Source: Anisodus tanguticus (lineage: Eukaryota > Streptophyta > Magnoliopsida > Solanales > Solanaceae). Taken from it: DNA of 64,000 nucleotides. Positions 1-8,633 of this stretch are shown piece by piece. The DNA is taken from assembly GCA_034509755.1 (NCBI GenBank), contig CM067547.1:48076859-48140858 (forward strand), read 5' to 3'. The translations under genes were made by a program, and so were the position numbers. The notes under the pieces were generated by a model that did no database searches, was not told the origin of the DNA, and saw nothing but the letters and a program-made list of their open reading frames with translations. Within the stretch, counting starts at the first letter, position 1; every line of letters starts with the position of its first letter.

Positions 1-1135
1 CGGCTGACTGGACTGAAACTACTGCGAATTGGGCCTCTACTGGCTGGCCCAATTCGCCAGGTAAACTGCTAGAACTGGAAAGGGGTAACTGGGCCAGTTG
101 AGCCACTGGCCAGTAGCACTGTTGGCCCACTGCTCTGGCCTAAGCTACGGTTGCCCCTGCCGGCTGCCACCCTGACCACTGCTGCCGCCACCATTGACGC
201 CATGGTTTCCGCCTTTCCCGCTGCCACGGCCGCACCCTTTTCCGTCGGACTTCCGATTTTGACCCAATTTTCCACCCCTATTATTTCAATTTGAAGTGGA
301 ATTAGCCTAAGATAATGCAGAGTAGGAATTTTTTGGCTAGGCCGCCATCATGATGGAAGTTGCTCCAGTTGCGGTCTTTTTAGCCAACCCCACCTCTTCA
401 ATAGTGAGCATAGATCGGGCTTGATAAAATGGAAAAAGAGGGTTGCTTTGACGAAGAAGAGTCCCATCACCATTATAGGCCGGCAACCATCTGAAGAACA
501 AAATGATCATTCATGACGGGCGCACCAACATTATTGAGTTGATCCGCCAATTCCTTCAGCCTTTTACAATAAGTTGAGACATTCGGAAAATCCTCCATAG
601 TGACATGAGAGAATTCCTTCTTAAGAGTGACGGCACGAGAATTTTTGTTATCTTAGAATATATCACGCATCCTATTTCAAGTATACATCGTCGTGACGTC
701 GGGTTCAATAATTGTCTGCAAAAGGTCCGTAGAGATAGTGAAATATATCCACTGGAGTACGGTAGGATCATGAGTCGTCCATAACACAGGGTCATCATTG
801 GTGGTAGGCTCCTTCTCCTTGTCTGTATCTGCGGGGATTATGTGGTGAAGGACTTGATGCGAGCGTACGTGAACTTTAAATAATTTTGCCTACATCGCGT
901 ATTGGACGTTTTTCATCTCAAGAACGATAGAGATGTGGTTCTTGATGTTGGAGACGGTAAGGGAAGGATGAAACGGTTCTTTGAGGTAGACATAATGGAA
1001 GAACAAGAGGAGAATTAGGGATTAAGAAGAGCATTTGGGAAGAGAGGGAAATATTTAGAAGAAAAAGGTGTCGGAATCGCGGATTCCGAGGGTGTAGGCG
1101 GCGGAAGTGTAGTTGGGAGAAGGAAATTTTTCCCT
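1..1135 (-). pseudogene. Decayed Ty1/copia gag fragment
   Basis: Read on the minus strand, about 980 down to 480 gives a recognisable plant Copia Gag (UBN2-type) sequence broken by several stops. Pieces seen in order are NIKNHISI-like, LQWIYFTISTDLLQ, a WNRLRDIFQDNKNSRAV-like stretch with stops, and LKELADQLNNVGAPV. These are hallmark segments of the Gag that packages retroelement RNA. The Gly/Ala/Arg-rich stretch near 70-275 is probably the start of the region before the zinc knuckle. No protease, integrase or reverse transcriptase lies inside the window, so the rest of the element, if it exists, is left of base 1. The reading is a non-functional fragment; the family is firm, the exact lineage is not. 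Confidence 0.8.
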
Positions 1136-1150
1136 AGACTTCTGATACCA

Positions 1151-1321
1151 TGTAGGAGAATAATCTCTTGATTATTTTCATTAATGAAGAGGTCTATATA
1201 TACAATATACAATCTCTAAATATGAAAAATTATATTCCTACTATAATACTAATATCCTAATTACACTTGTACAAGAATTCTACAAAATATGGTAAGTAAC
1301 CTAAATATTCACAAATATACA
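1151..1321 (-). repeat. 5' LTR of the decayed Copia fragment, with adjacent primer-binding site
   Basis: On the minus strand this 171-bp block starts TGTATATT and ends CTCCTACA, the TG...CA format of an LTR. Immediately after it, at 1141-1150, the minus strand reads TGGTATCAGA, the classical plant initiator-Met tRNA primer-binding site. That fixes it as the 5' LTR of the gag fragment to its left. The opposite LTR is outside the window, so the right-hand edge (1321) rests only on the TG/CA rule. Confidence 0.7.
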
Positions 1322-1339
1322 CGGTTTCTATTAAAAAGT

Positions 1340-1436
1340 GAATAGGTCATGATAGCGCATTCCGAAAAGTAAGCAGTACTAGCACGAGTAAATAAGCTAA
1401 ACAAAGTATGACACATAGCAGCAGAAAAATTACCTT
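1340..1436 (-). repeat. Fragment related to the RTE-type LINE 3' region
   Basis: This stretch shares several blocks, such as TAGCGCATTC and ACACATAGCAGCAGAAA, with 41980-42070. The latter lies in the 3' region of an RTE-type LINE in myosin intron 25. The orientation is inferred from that copy. It is a short, diverged piece between two LTR elements. Confidence 0.45.
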
Positions 1437-1539
1437 ATGTATTTTATATATTCATTTTATCATTGGATGCATTCGTTTAATATGTTTATATATACCACTC
1501 ATCATATAAACACACGATTACTATTTACAATAATGAGAA

Positions 1540-1859
1540 TGTTAAAATTTGCTTTTCTTCTACTTTATGATTTAATTAATGATAGAAATATTTACTTCCT
1601 TTTTAGTTTAGGAATATTTTAAAATATTTATTTTTCTTCTAAGTCTAGGATGTACATTAGTTACATAATATTTAGTTTTCTTTTAGTTTAGTATCTATAA
1701 GGAAAATAATATATTTACTTTTATTTTATTCTCTTTAGTTCTCTTAAATGAAGATGTAGCCTTTATTTTTAGTACAAGAAACAATGTAATGAATCAATGC
1801 AATGAGTTTTTTTTCATTCTCTCTTTGAGTTTCTCTTTCGTTTCTTCCATTCCATAACA
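1540..1859 (+). repeat. 5' LTR of the compact element
   Basis: A 320-bp block beginning TGTTAAAATT and ending CCATAACA. It aligns along its length with 2535-2848, with scattered substitutions and small indels, so the insertion is not recent. Confidence 0.88.
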
Positions 1860-1860
1860 G

Positions 1861-1872
1861 TGGTATCAGAGC
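1861..1872 (+). promoter_or_regulatory. Primer-binding site (initiator-Met tRNA type)
   Basis: TGGTATCAGAGC lies one base after the left LTR, the standard minus-strand priming site of plant Copia elements. Confidence 0.9.
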
Positions 1873-2121
1873 TTTCATCGATCTTCATGGATCTGTGAGT
1901 TTTACTGGAAAAAAATTCAACCACTTTTAACCCGTAAAGACTCACTTTTAACCCGTCAGGGCTCCAATATCCTTTTGACTCATGCTCACTTTCAACGCAT
2001 CGGCCTCCAATATCTTTTAATCCGTGCCTCATTTTCAAAGCGTCGGGCTCCAATATATTTTTAACACATGCTCACTTTCCACGCACCAGGTTCCAATTTT
2101 CAATTATACCTACTTTTAATT

Positions 2122-2247
2122 ATGACAAGAATTAATATCTCTTTAAATGTCCCACAAATCTTTATTGATAAAAATCATCAGACTTGGTCGGTGAAGATGA
2201 AGATAGAAATAATTTTACAAGAAGAAGAAGGAGAACGAGGAGGATGA
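2122..2247 (+). pseudogene. Truncated Copia gag start
   Basis: The ATG at 2122 opens a frame whose first 28 or so codons include NHQTWSVKMK, the typical start of plant Copia Gag proteins (NYQTWAVKM-like). It then enters the purine tract and stops at a TGA near 2245. It is too short to work as Gag and is kept as evidence of the Copia origin of this element. Confidence 0.7.
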
Positions 2248-2486
2248 GGAGGAAGAAGAAGGAGGAGGAGGAAGAAGAGGAGGAGGAGGACGATGAGGAT
2301 AAGGAAGGAGGAGGTGGAGGAGGACGAAGAGGAAGAGGAAGAAGAGGAAGAGAGGGAGGAGAGGAGGAAGAGGAAGAAGAAGAAGAGGAGGACGGGGAGG
2401 AAGAGGAGGAGGACGAGGACGAGGAAGAAGAGGAGGAGGAGGAGGAGGAGGAGCAAGAGGAAGAGGAGGAGAGGGGGAGGAAAAAT
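2214..2486 (+). repeat. Near-pure purine (GAA/GAG/GGA) tract
   Basis: About 270 bases are made almost only of A and G on the plus strand, with isolated C or T interruptions. The frames through it give poly-Glu/Arg/Gly strings on one strand and Ser/Leu/Pro strings on the other, typical of a degenerate triplet microsatellite rather than selected protein. It lies where a Copia Gag would have its Arg/Gly-rich segment, so it may be an expanded remnant of that segment. Confidence 0.9.
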
Positions 2487-2534
2487 CAAATGTTCAAACT
2501 CAAATTGGATACACCAAGTTGAGTTTGGGGGGAA

Positions 2535-2848
2535 TGTAAAAATTTACTTTTCTTCTACTGTATGATTTAATTAATGGTAGAAATATTTACTTCTTTTTTA
2601 GTTTAGAAATATTTTAAAATATTTATTTTTCTTCTAAGTCTAGGATCTATATTAATTACAGAATATTTAGTTCAGTATCTATAGGAAAAATAACGTATTT
2701 TATTTTATTTTATTTTATTCTCTTTAGTTCTCTTAAATAGAGATGTAGCCTTTATTTTTAGTGCAAGAAACAATGTAATGAATTAATGCAATGAGTTTTT
2801 GTTCATTCTCTCTTCGAGTTTTTCTCTCGTTTCTTCCATTCCATAACA
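2535..2848 (+). repeat. 3' LTR of the compact element
   Basis: A 314-bp partner of the left LTR, TGTAAAAATT...CCATAACA. It is preceded by a G-rich polypurine tract and followed by the 5-bp target duplication GAGAA. Confidence 0.88.
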
Positions 2849-2853
2849 GAGAA

Positions 2854-3400
2854 GACAATTAAAACTATAAAACAAATAAAGGAAAATAATTTCCCATTCT
2901 CTTTTATTTTTTGTGTTGTTTATTTTTATATATATTTAATTTTGCAAAATTGTTTGAAAAATATAAGCGGAGAATGGTAGGAAGATTCATGATCCTGATA
3001 CGAAAATATGTTGTTGTTTTTTTGTAAAAAAGATAGTTATAAAGCATTAGTGAAAAAAAAAATTCTGCTTGTACAGTAAAGTTTAATTTTTTGTTACGTA
3101 CATATTAAAGAAAAGTTTATGTAATATTTGCAATTATAAGACAATATTCGTTCCGAACTAAAATCTCGGAGGACGTAATGGAAGATTTTAGCTTTATAGT
3201 TCATTACAAATGTTATTTTTGTTATATGACCATTTCGACAAGAGATTGGTAAGAAATAGTACATGAAATTTATAAATATAACACATGAGATATTTATAAG
3301 GTCATCCTCTTCTATCTAAATGGTAAGTAGGCATAAGAGATCATTTACTTGTAACTGAATGAACCATTTATTGCCCATCAGTAAGAAATAAATACTCGTC
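2854..3400. other. AT-rich spacer, nothing recognised
   Basis: AT-rich sequence with homopolymer runs and only short meaningless reading frames. No repeat ends, motifs or genes were recognised. Confidence 0.6.
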
Positions 3401-3601
3401 ACACACATCATATTTGACTATTAGGTCACTTAATTGATAGAGAGTATATATAACTTTCTAAGATAAACAGGAACTTGTAACATGCATGCATGGAAGTAAG
3501 ATATATAAGTAATTTGTTTCAATATATAACATGTTAAGTGTAAAAAATACACCTATTACACCGTCTCAAACTCCAAACTCGTGCTTTAATCTTGTACCCC
3601 T

Positions 3602-3877
3602 TTACGAGGAGAAGGAGGAAGAGGAGAAGTAATTGCTTTCTGGTGGTCGGGAAGTTCCTTTTGCCGACCATGCTTGGCGTAATCCTAGTGGCGGGATTGG
3701 GTGACGGTGGTCATGAGACTCGAATCCATTATAGAATAACAACAACATATGTACATTTCTTGTCCAAACTAGCCCTCCTTCATGATCATCAAGAAGAATT
3801 CTAGTGGCGTCATATTGTGTGATGCTTGAAACAATAACAACTATTGCTAAAAGAATAGGGCTCCTTTGAATTTTCAT
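3602..3877 (-). pseudogene. Small secreted-peptide precursor, degenerate left copy
   Basis: The N-terminus (MKIQRSPILLAIVVIVSS) is a short hydrophobic signal-type segment like that of the right-hand copy, followed by the matching acidic stretch ATRILLDDHEG and the WTRN-x-LLL block. After that the two copies separate. Relative to the right copy a stretch is missing and the frame is shifted, so the Ser/Gly and RNFAGH region is read in another frame and the ORF ends in a Ser-rich tail. The start chosen is the ATG matching the other copy; an in-frame ATG lies ten codons upstream. A SINE sits about 30 bp upstream of the ATG in the leader, and no TATA box like that of the other copy was found. It is probably a pseudogene, or a diverged peptide if the frame is used. 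Confidence 0.6.
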
Positions 3878-3907
3878 ATTGATTTTGCAACAAAGAAATA
3901 TGACCAA

Positions 3908-4040
3908 TAAAAAAAGGCAGTCCGGTGCACTAAGCTCCCGCTATGTGCGGAGTCCAGGAAAGGGCCGGATCAAAAGGGTCTATAGTACGCAACCTTACCT
4001 TGCATTTATGCAAGAGGTTATTTTCACGGCTTGAACCCAT
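3908..4040 (-). mobile_element. tRNA-type SINE in the leader of the left peptide copy
   Basis: The plus strand reads CAGTCCGGTGCACTAAGCTCCCG, then a GGGCCGGATC stretch and the ACGGCTTGAACCCATGAG end. Read on the minus strand, the last part is a polymerase III B-box-like GGTTCAAGCC. I recognise this as a common Solanaceae SINE. The same family recurs at 53400-53510 and, more decayed, at 51405-51478. It breaks the alignment of the two peptide-gene leaders, so it inserted after the duplication. Confidence 0.8.
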
Positions 4041-4128
4041 GAGTTATTATAAATTAAGTTACACAAACTATTCGTCAAACATCATATATATTTAACTATC
4101 AGGTCACTTAGTAGAATATATGTAACTT

Positions 4129-4249
4129 ATGATAAGAGGGAGTTGCTTAGATGGTAAGCGCTTTCCACTTTCAATTCGAAGGTTAAGAGTTTGAGTCACC
4201 AAGAGAGCAAAGGGGAGCTCTTGGGGTTAAAAAAAAAAATTTAAAAAAA
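4129..4249 (+). mobile_element. SINE with 17-bp target duplication
   Basis: A tRNA-like head (GTTGCTTAGATGGTAAGC, then GAGTTTGAGTCACC as the B box) is followed by an A-rich tail. Flanks TAGAATATATGTAACTT (4112-4128) and TAGAGTATATGTAACTT (4250-4266) form a 17-bp target duplication with one mismatch. The equivalent site in the left tandem unit, near 3440, lacks the SINE. It resembles the tRNA-derived TS/SolS SINEs of Solanaceae. Confidence 0.88.
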
Positions 4250-4433
4250 TAGAGTATATGTAACTTTCTGTCATAAATGAGAATTTCTAACCTGGAAGTA
4301 AGATATATAAGTAATTTGTTACCACTATTTATATAACATGTTAGGCGTAATAAATATACCTATTACACTGTCAACATATATATATAAAGAAAATGTCATC
4401 ACGCCTATAATTGTCAAACTTTAAACTCATGTT

Positions 4434-4763
4434 TTAATCTCGTACCCCTTTACGAGGAGAAGGAGGAGGAGGAGAAGATGTAACTATTTTCTGGTGGCCG
4501 GCGAAGTTCCTCTGGTCAGCCATGCTTGGCATAATTCTACCACTGCCGCTAGGGCTTTTGTTGGTTTCGGGATTAGGTGCTGGTGGGGAGACTGGACGCC
4601 ATTGCGGAGATGGTAACAATAATATATTTATATTTCTTGTCCAAACTACCTCTCTTCCTTCTTGATCATCAACAAGAACTCTAGTGGCTTCATATGGTGT
4701 GATGGTTGAAAGAATGACCACCATTGCTAAAAGAGTAGGGCTTCTTTGAATTCTCATACTCAT
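4434..4763 (-). CDS. Small secreted peptide precursor (about 109 aa), unknown family
   Basis: The start MSMRIQRSPTLLAMVVILS is a good signal-peptide candidate (basic residues, then a hydrophobic core). It is followed by an acidic segment (ATRVLVDDQEG), a WTRNINILLLPS block, a Pro-rich stretch (PVSPPAPNPE), a Gly/Ser piece (SPSGSGR) and a conserved-looking RNFAGH, ending with a Pro-rich basic tail. This is the usual layout of a plant signalling-peptide precursor: signal, variable pro-region, short C-terminal peptide. It loosely recalls phytocytokine precursors of the CTNIP/SCREW kind but lacks their paired cysteines, so I do not assign it. The start used is the Met at 4763; another lies five codons upstream. 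A TATA box at 4841-4850 supports a real gene. The frame is untouched by stops, unlike the tandem copy at 3602-3877. Confidence 0.6.
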   Translation of the reverse strand: MSMRIQRSPTLLAMVVILSTITPYEATRVLVDDQEGREVVWTRNINILLLPSPQWRPVSPPAPNPETNKSPSGSGRIMPSMADQRNFAGHQKIVTSSPPPPSPRKGVRD

Positions 4764-4840
4764 TTTGCAACCAATCAAGAGTTATTATAAACAAAATAAT
4801 TGAGAGCTGTATGATAAAAAATGTATGAGAAAATGATAGT

Positions 4841-4850
4841 GTATTTATAG
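4841..4850 (-). promoter_or_regulatory. TATA box of the right peptide gene
   Basis: The minus strand reads CTATAAATAC, a strong plant TATA consensus about 80 bp upstream of the ATG. Transcription would start roughly 30 bp downstream, leaving a short leader. Confidence 0.6.
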
Positions 4851-4855
4851 GGAAT

Positions 4856-5479
4856 TAAGAGTTCTAAATTAAATAGGATGATCTTTTTGGAAGGGCTTTG
4901 ACTTTTGACCCAAAAGTGGGGACTTTTGAAGAGATAGTAGAAACCGAAAGTATAGTCGTGGAAGTTATTAAACTTATAACATGCAACACACCATGCACAT
5001 GTTACGTACTTATATTTTAGGGTCAAGGAGAAAACTAATAAAACTCTACGATTTAGTAAATAAAAAATTTAATTGAATATAAGTGGGATTCTTTCTTACA
5101 GTAGGAGTGGATTCAATTCTAGTTGCCACCGTGTACTCAGAGTTGGGATGGAATGACTATGATTTCTTCGTAATTTTTAATAAGAGATCTCGAGTTCAAG
5201 TCTTAAAAATGAAAATAATAAAATCTTGATGAAAAGTGTTTTTCCCTCTTAACAAGCCTTACAAAACACGAAGCTGGATTAACATGAACCCAAAAGCGGG
5301 AATAAGAGGATTCTTTCATACAATATTTCTGAAGTTTATACTGACATTATATATTTCCTTCTAGGATTTAAGTTATATGTCATAACGATATAAATGATCT
5401 TTTACACTATCACTATATTTTGATCTTTTATAAAAATGATTGCTTCATTTTTTTAGGATTATCAATTAATTAATAATTA
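4856..5479. other. AT-rich spacer upstream of the peptide gene
   Basis: It probably includes upstream promoter sequence of the peptide gene, for example the ACATGCAACACACCATGCACATG block near 4980. No further gene or mobile element was recognised. Confidence 0.5.
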
Positions 5480-6695
5480 ATAGAAAAATACTTGTAATTA
5501 TCTTTACATGATCTAATGGTATATATCTTTTTATACAATAAGTACATAAAACATATATTAAATGACTCCTACATTTACCTTGGAGGGTTCAGACAGATGA
5601 TGGTCGGTTCATTTTTACAAATTACATGGTATTTAATTTGTAACCATCCAAGGGAAATAGTGAATAATATTGCTATTACAAAATCATTAATAAATTTTCA
5701 CTCTAAAGTGGAATCATACCGGCCATAAATATTTAGTAAGGATTTGATTTTACTATAAATAAATAAAAACGTAATGTATGTCCATACCATAATACTGACT
5801 TCTCCCATATTTTGGGGATCATTTGCACTGCTCTTTAATTTTTGCACCTCGAGACATATATTTTTTTCTCGCGACATAAATTTATATATTCGTATTACAA
5901 TATCTCACAAGTTATGCTCTGTACCTTTAAAAACTTATGCCTCACTAAGCATGAATTTCTATTCTGAAGGGCAAAAATTAAAGACAAATCCACTTGAAGG
6001 TAAAAAATTAAAGACCAACCCATTTGAAGGAAAGCCGTGCAATTTCTTCTATTTTTGGTGGTCAAAGAAATTAGCACACAATCTTTAAGTTATATGCACT
6101 AATTTTATTAAATTATATACATTAAAATATTATTTCTTTTTTAAGTGTCTTACTTTTCTTTTTGGTATGTCTCAAAAAGAATCTCTTTCTATATTTAGTA
6201 AGTTGACAATTCAAACATCCCAAATGTCAAGTTTATAACCACAAAATTCAAAGGACATTTTAGTACATTATACATATCTTTAATTTAAAATCACGAGATT
6301 AAAAAATATTTTTTTTATATTTTAAACACAATGTCTAGTCAAACTAAAATACTTAAATTAGTACGAAGGGAGTAAATTTATATAAAAACTTACTTGTAAT
6401 TATTTTTTGAATGATATAGTAAATTTTTTTACATCATCAATACATTTAACGACTCTTACATTTATTACCCCAGAGGGGTTCAGAAAGGTGGTGGTAGTCA
6501 GTCTCATATTTGAACAAATTACAATGTAGGATTTGAACATGTATTTAATTTGTAGCCGTCCACTTTAATTTTCACTCTAAAGTGGAACAATTCCGGTCAT
6601 ATATACTTAGGATTTGACTTTACCATACTTAGATAAAAACATATAATGTATGATCCGCACCATAATACCGACTTCTCCCATATTTTGGGAGGTCA
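5480..6695. repeat. Old direct duplication of non-coding sequence
   Basis: About 5480-5820 and 6385-6695 are diverged copies in the same orientation. Shared blocks include the GGGTTCAGAxAGxTGxTGG region, TGTATTTAATTTGTARCC, TTTTCACTCTAAAGTGGAA and ACTTCTCCCATATTTTGGG. The interval between holds AT-rich sequence and a short direct repeat at about 5965-6031 (AAATTAAAGAC...TTTGAAGG twice). No coding signal stands out in either copy. Confidence 0.75.
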
Positions 6696-6841
6696 AAGAC
6701 AACCTTTTACACGTTTTTGGATTGGATTTTGTTCTTACTTTTGCCAACTTTACGAAATGCTAACAGTCCCAGCAGCTATTCAATTTCTAATTATTTTATT
6801 ATATTCAGATGATGTATTCTTGTACTTTGCGAGTCTGCTTC

Positions 6842-7515
6842 CGTTTGACCATAGATTTTGGAAGCATATTTTGAAGATTTGTTTTCAAATTTTTGTTTGG
6901 CCATTAAATTTTGACATATTTTGAAAACAAATCTCAAAATCTTGGCTCAAACCTATTTTTGGGTCAAGATCTATGTTTTGGCATTTTCAAAACTTTTAAA
7001 AACTACCCCAAATTTTTATATTTTATAAAAAAGTCCCATCTATTTATGACCCAACTAATTATATCTATCATGTTTCTCCATTAAAGTCGTATCTATCATG
7101 TTTTTATAATTAAAGCAATTTATTCTATAAAGTGAACGAGCTAAGTTGTACCCAAACAGTAGAAGAAGAAACCCTAGGGAAAAAATTGCTCCACCAACTT
7201 TAGAAATCCTTTGCGAAGATAAAAATAGATTTTTGTATTGTAATTTGAAATGTAGTAGCTAGTAAGTGTGTTATTGGCAGTTGTTATTAAAATATCATGT
7301 TCTGCATAATTTGGAATTAGCAAGTATGTATGTTTTGTATGGTTATGTATTCTTCATAGTTTTTAGAAGTTATGGGTATAAGTAATGTTTCATGTTTTCC
7401 AAAACAAAGAGGGAAATATGTTTTGAAAAATTATGGCCAAACACATTTTCAAAACTTGAAAAACTTGACCCAAATCAAAATTTTCAAAATATTATTGGAA
7501 ATCTAGGGCCAAACG
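6842..7515. mobile_element. MITE-like element with diverged inverted ends
   Basis: The left end CGTTTGACCATAGATTTT and right end AAATCTAGGGCCAAACG are inverted repeats. The similarity continues inwards with several TTTTCAAAACTT-type and TTTGGCCAT blocks on each side. The interior has no coding frame. It resembles the GTTTGGCC-ended non-autonomous DNA elements common in Solanaceae; no clear target duplication was identified. Confidence 0.65.
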
Positions 7516-7677
7516 CTAGCTAAAAATTTGCCCTTCATAAAGTTTGGCTCATCCATGTTCTGTATGTTATAATTTACCTTGAAATTGCCCTTAGCCACTA
7601 ACAGCAGGGTCATGGTTTAATCACAAGAAAATTTACTATTATGTATTAATTAGTCTATAATTATTTTGATTAGCACA

Positions 7678-8598
7678 TGTTGAAAATTTACTAATGTGGA
7701 ATTAAGTATATCCCATTAATTTATGACTCGAACAAATTGGGGCCCTCACGTCGGAAAAGTAAATTCCACACACGTGCACACGTAGTGCCAAGTATCGCAA
7801 ATTTCATTAGTGAAAGAGATATTGGTACGTATATAATATGTTTGAGACATAGAATTATGGACGGTTATTGGCCAAATAACAATGTATTCCACGTTGGTAA
7901 AAGAAGGAAGAAGTGTACGGAGTGTAAGATGAAACGAATCGGAAATCGTCGCGGAACTGCGAAGGGCAGCGGCGCAACCCCGTCAGAGTCTGGGCGCCGG
8001 AGCGTCGCGGCGCTAATTCACAGAGCCGCGGCGCTTCGGAGGCAGAATGCTCCGACGGGAAGTTGGAATGTTCTGACCTTTGGGCTGCTTTTGGAGCATT
8101 GATTCTCCATTACTTGGCACATGAATTCAACCATTATTTGGCTGAATGTAACCCCTCTATTGAGTGTCATTACATGGCTATTGAAGGCCATTAGTTGGCT
8201 AGTTGAGGGGTCTTCTCCTTACACTATAAATTGAGGCCTTTGGCTCAATTGAAGAACACTACACAACACTTAGAAAATACTCCAGAATTTTCTAAATTCA
8301 TCTTCTTCCTCTCTAGCAAAGTTACTACACTCAAAGTTCTTCAAGAGTAACACTTGAGTTTCATTTGCTCAATTGTTAAGTTGTTGTTGTATCTTGGGAG
8401 ACTATTGCCCGACAACGTAAAAGGAGATATACGGGGCAATCTTGTCTTAAAGACAGAGTGTCATCACTCGACTCAGCAAATCACACAAGCAGTTTGTTAA
8501 GTTCTTGATTTCCAGTTTATTGTAATATTTAGTTTATCATTTCTTACCATTGTAATAGTTACTTACTTCCCGTTCCCTACAACAATTGTATCCCAACA
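7678..8598 (+). repeat. 5' LTR of the Copia element
   Basis: A 921-bp LTR beginning TGTTGAAAAT and ending CCCAACA. It has a TATA-like ACTATAAA at 8223-8230, a GC-rich palindromic patch at about 7960-8045, and a segment AATCTTGTCTTAAA at 8438-8451 that is the exact complement of 8600-8613. It matches 13428-14337 closely, with a handful of substitutions and an indel-rich GC patch. Confidence 0.93.
8223..8230 (+). promoter_or_regulatory. TATA box in the Copia 5' LTR
   Basis: ACTATAAA follows a TTCTCCTTAC stretch. The 3' LTR has the weaker ACTATAAG at the same place. Transcripts starting about 30 bp downstream would contain the 8438-8451 segment. Confidence 0.5.
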
Positions 8599-8599
8599 A

Positions 8600-8613
8600 T
8601 TTAAGACAAGATT
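8600..8613 (+). promoter_or_regulatory. Candidate non-canonical primer-binding site
   Basis: TTTAAGACAAGATT begins one base after the LTR end, exactly where a primer-binding site belongs. It does not match the 3' end of initiator-Met tRNA, and its first bases are not the TGG that pairs with a tRNA CCA end. It is a perfect 14-nt reverse complement of LTR bases 8438-8451. Confidence 0.5.
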
Positions 8614-8633
8614 TGTTGTAAGTACTTAGAAAG

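Larger units (their letters stand above)
1540..2848 (+). mobile_element. Compact 1.3-kb Copia-like LTR retrotransposon with purine tract
   Basis: Two similar LTRs (1540-1859 and 2535-2848), each TGT...AACA, enclose only about 675 bp. The 5-bp direct repeat GAGAA flanks the element perfectly (1535-1539 and 2849-2853), which shows insertion as a unit. A canonical primer-binding site TGGTATCAGAGC sits one base after the left LTR, and a purine-rich tract (GGGGGGA) precedes the right LTR. The interior holds only the first residues of a Copia Gag, then a nearly pure purine microsatellite-like tract. No protease, integrase or reverse transcriptase is present, so it would have to move in trans. It is either an internally deleted Copia copy or a member of a short non-autonomous family. 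Confidence 0.9.
3400..4830 (-). repeat. Segmental tandem duplication carrying two peptide genes
   Basis: The left unit (about 3400-3905) and right unit (about 4070-4790) share long similar stretches. Examples are the TCATATWTxTxACTATYAGGTCACTTA block, GGAAGTAAGATATATAAGTAATTTGTT, and the end of each gene with its downstream ACCCCTTTACGAGGAGAAGGAGG. Similarity fades in the 5' leader of the right copy, before its TATA box. The duplication therefore seems not to have carried the full promoter to the left copy. Confidence 0.85.

Noticed and set aside
2178..2565. Overlapping 90-112 aa frames with poly-Glu, poly-Ser or poly-Leu runs
   Set aside because: They come from the purine microsatellite tract inside a small LTR element. 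Composition alone explains the open frames.
5774..6088. A 104-aa ORF with an internal KLKTNP-EGK repeat
   Set aside because: The repeat is a short DNA direct repeat in AT-rich spacer. There is no family match and no promoter context.
6646..6924. A 92-aa hydrophobic ORF
   Set aside because: It runs from the duplicated spacer block into a MITE end, so it crosses an element boundary and is not a gene.
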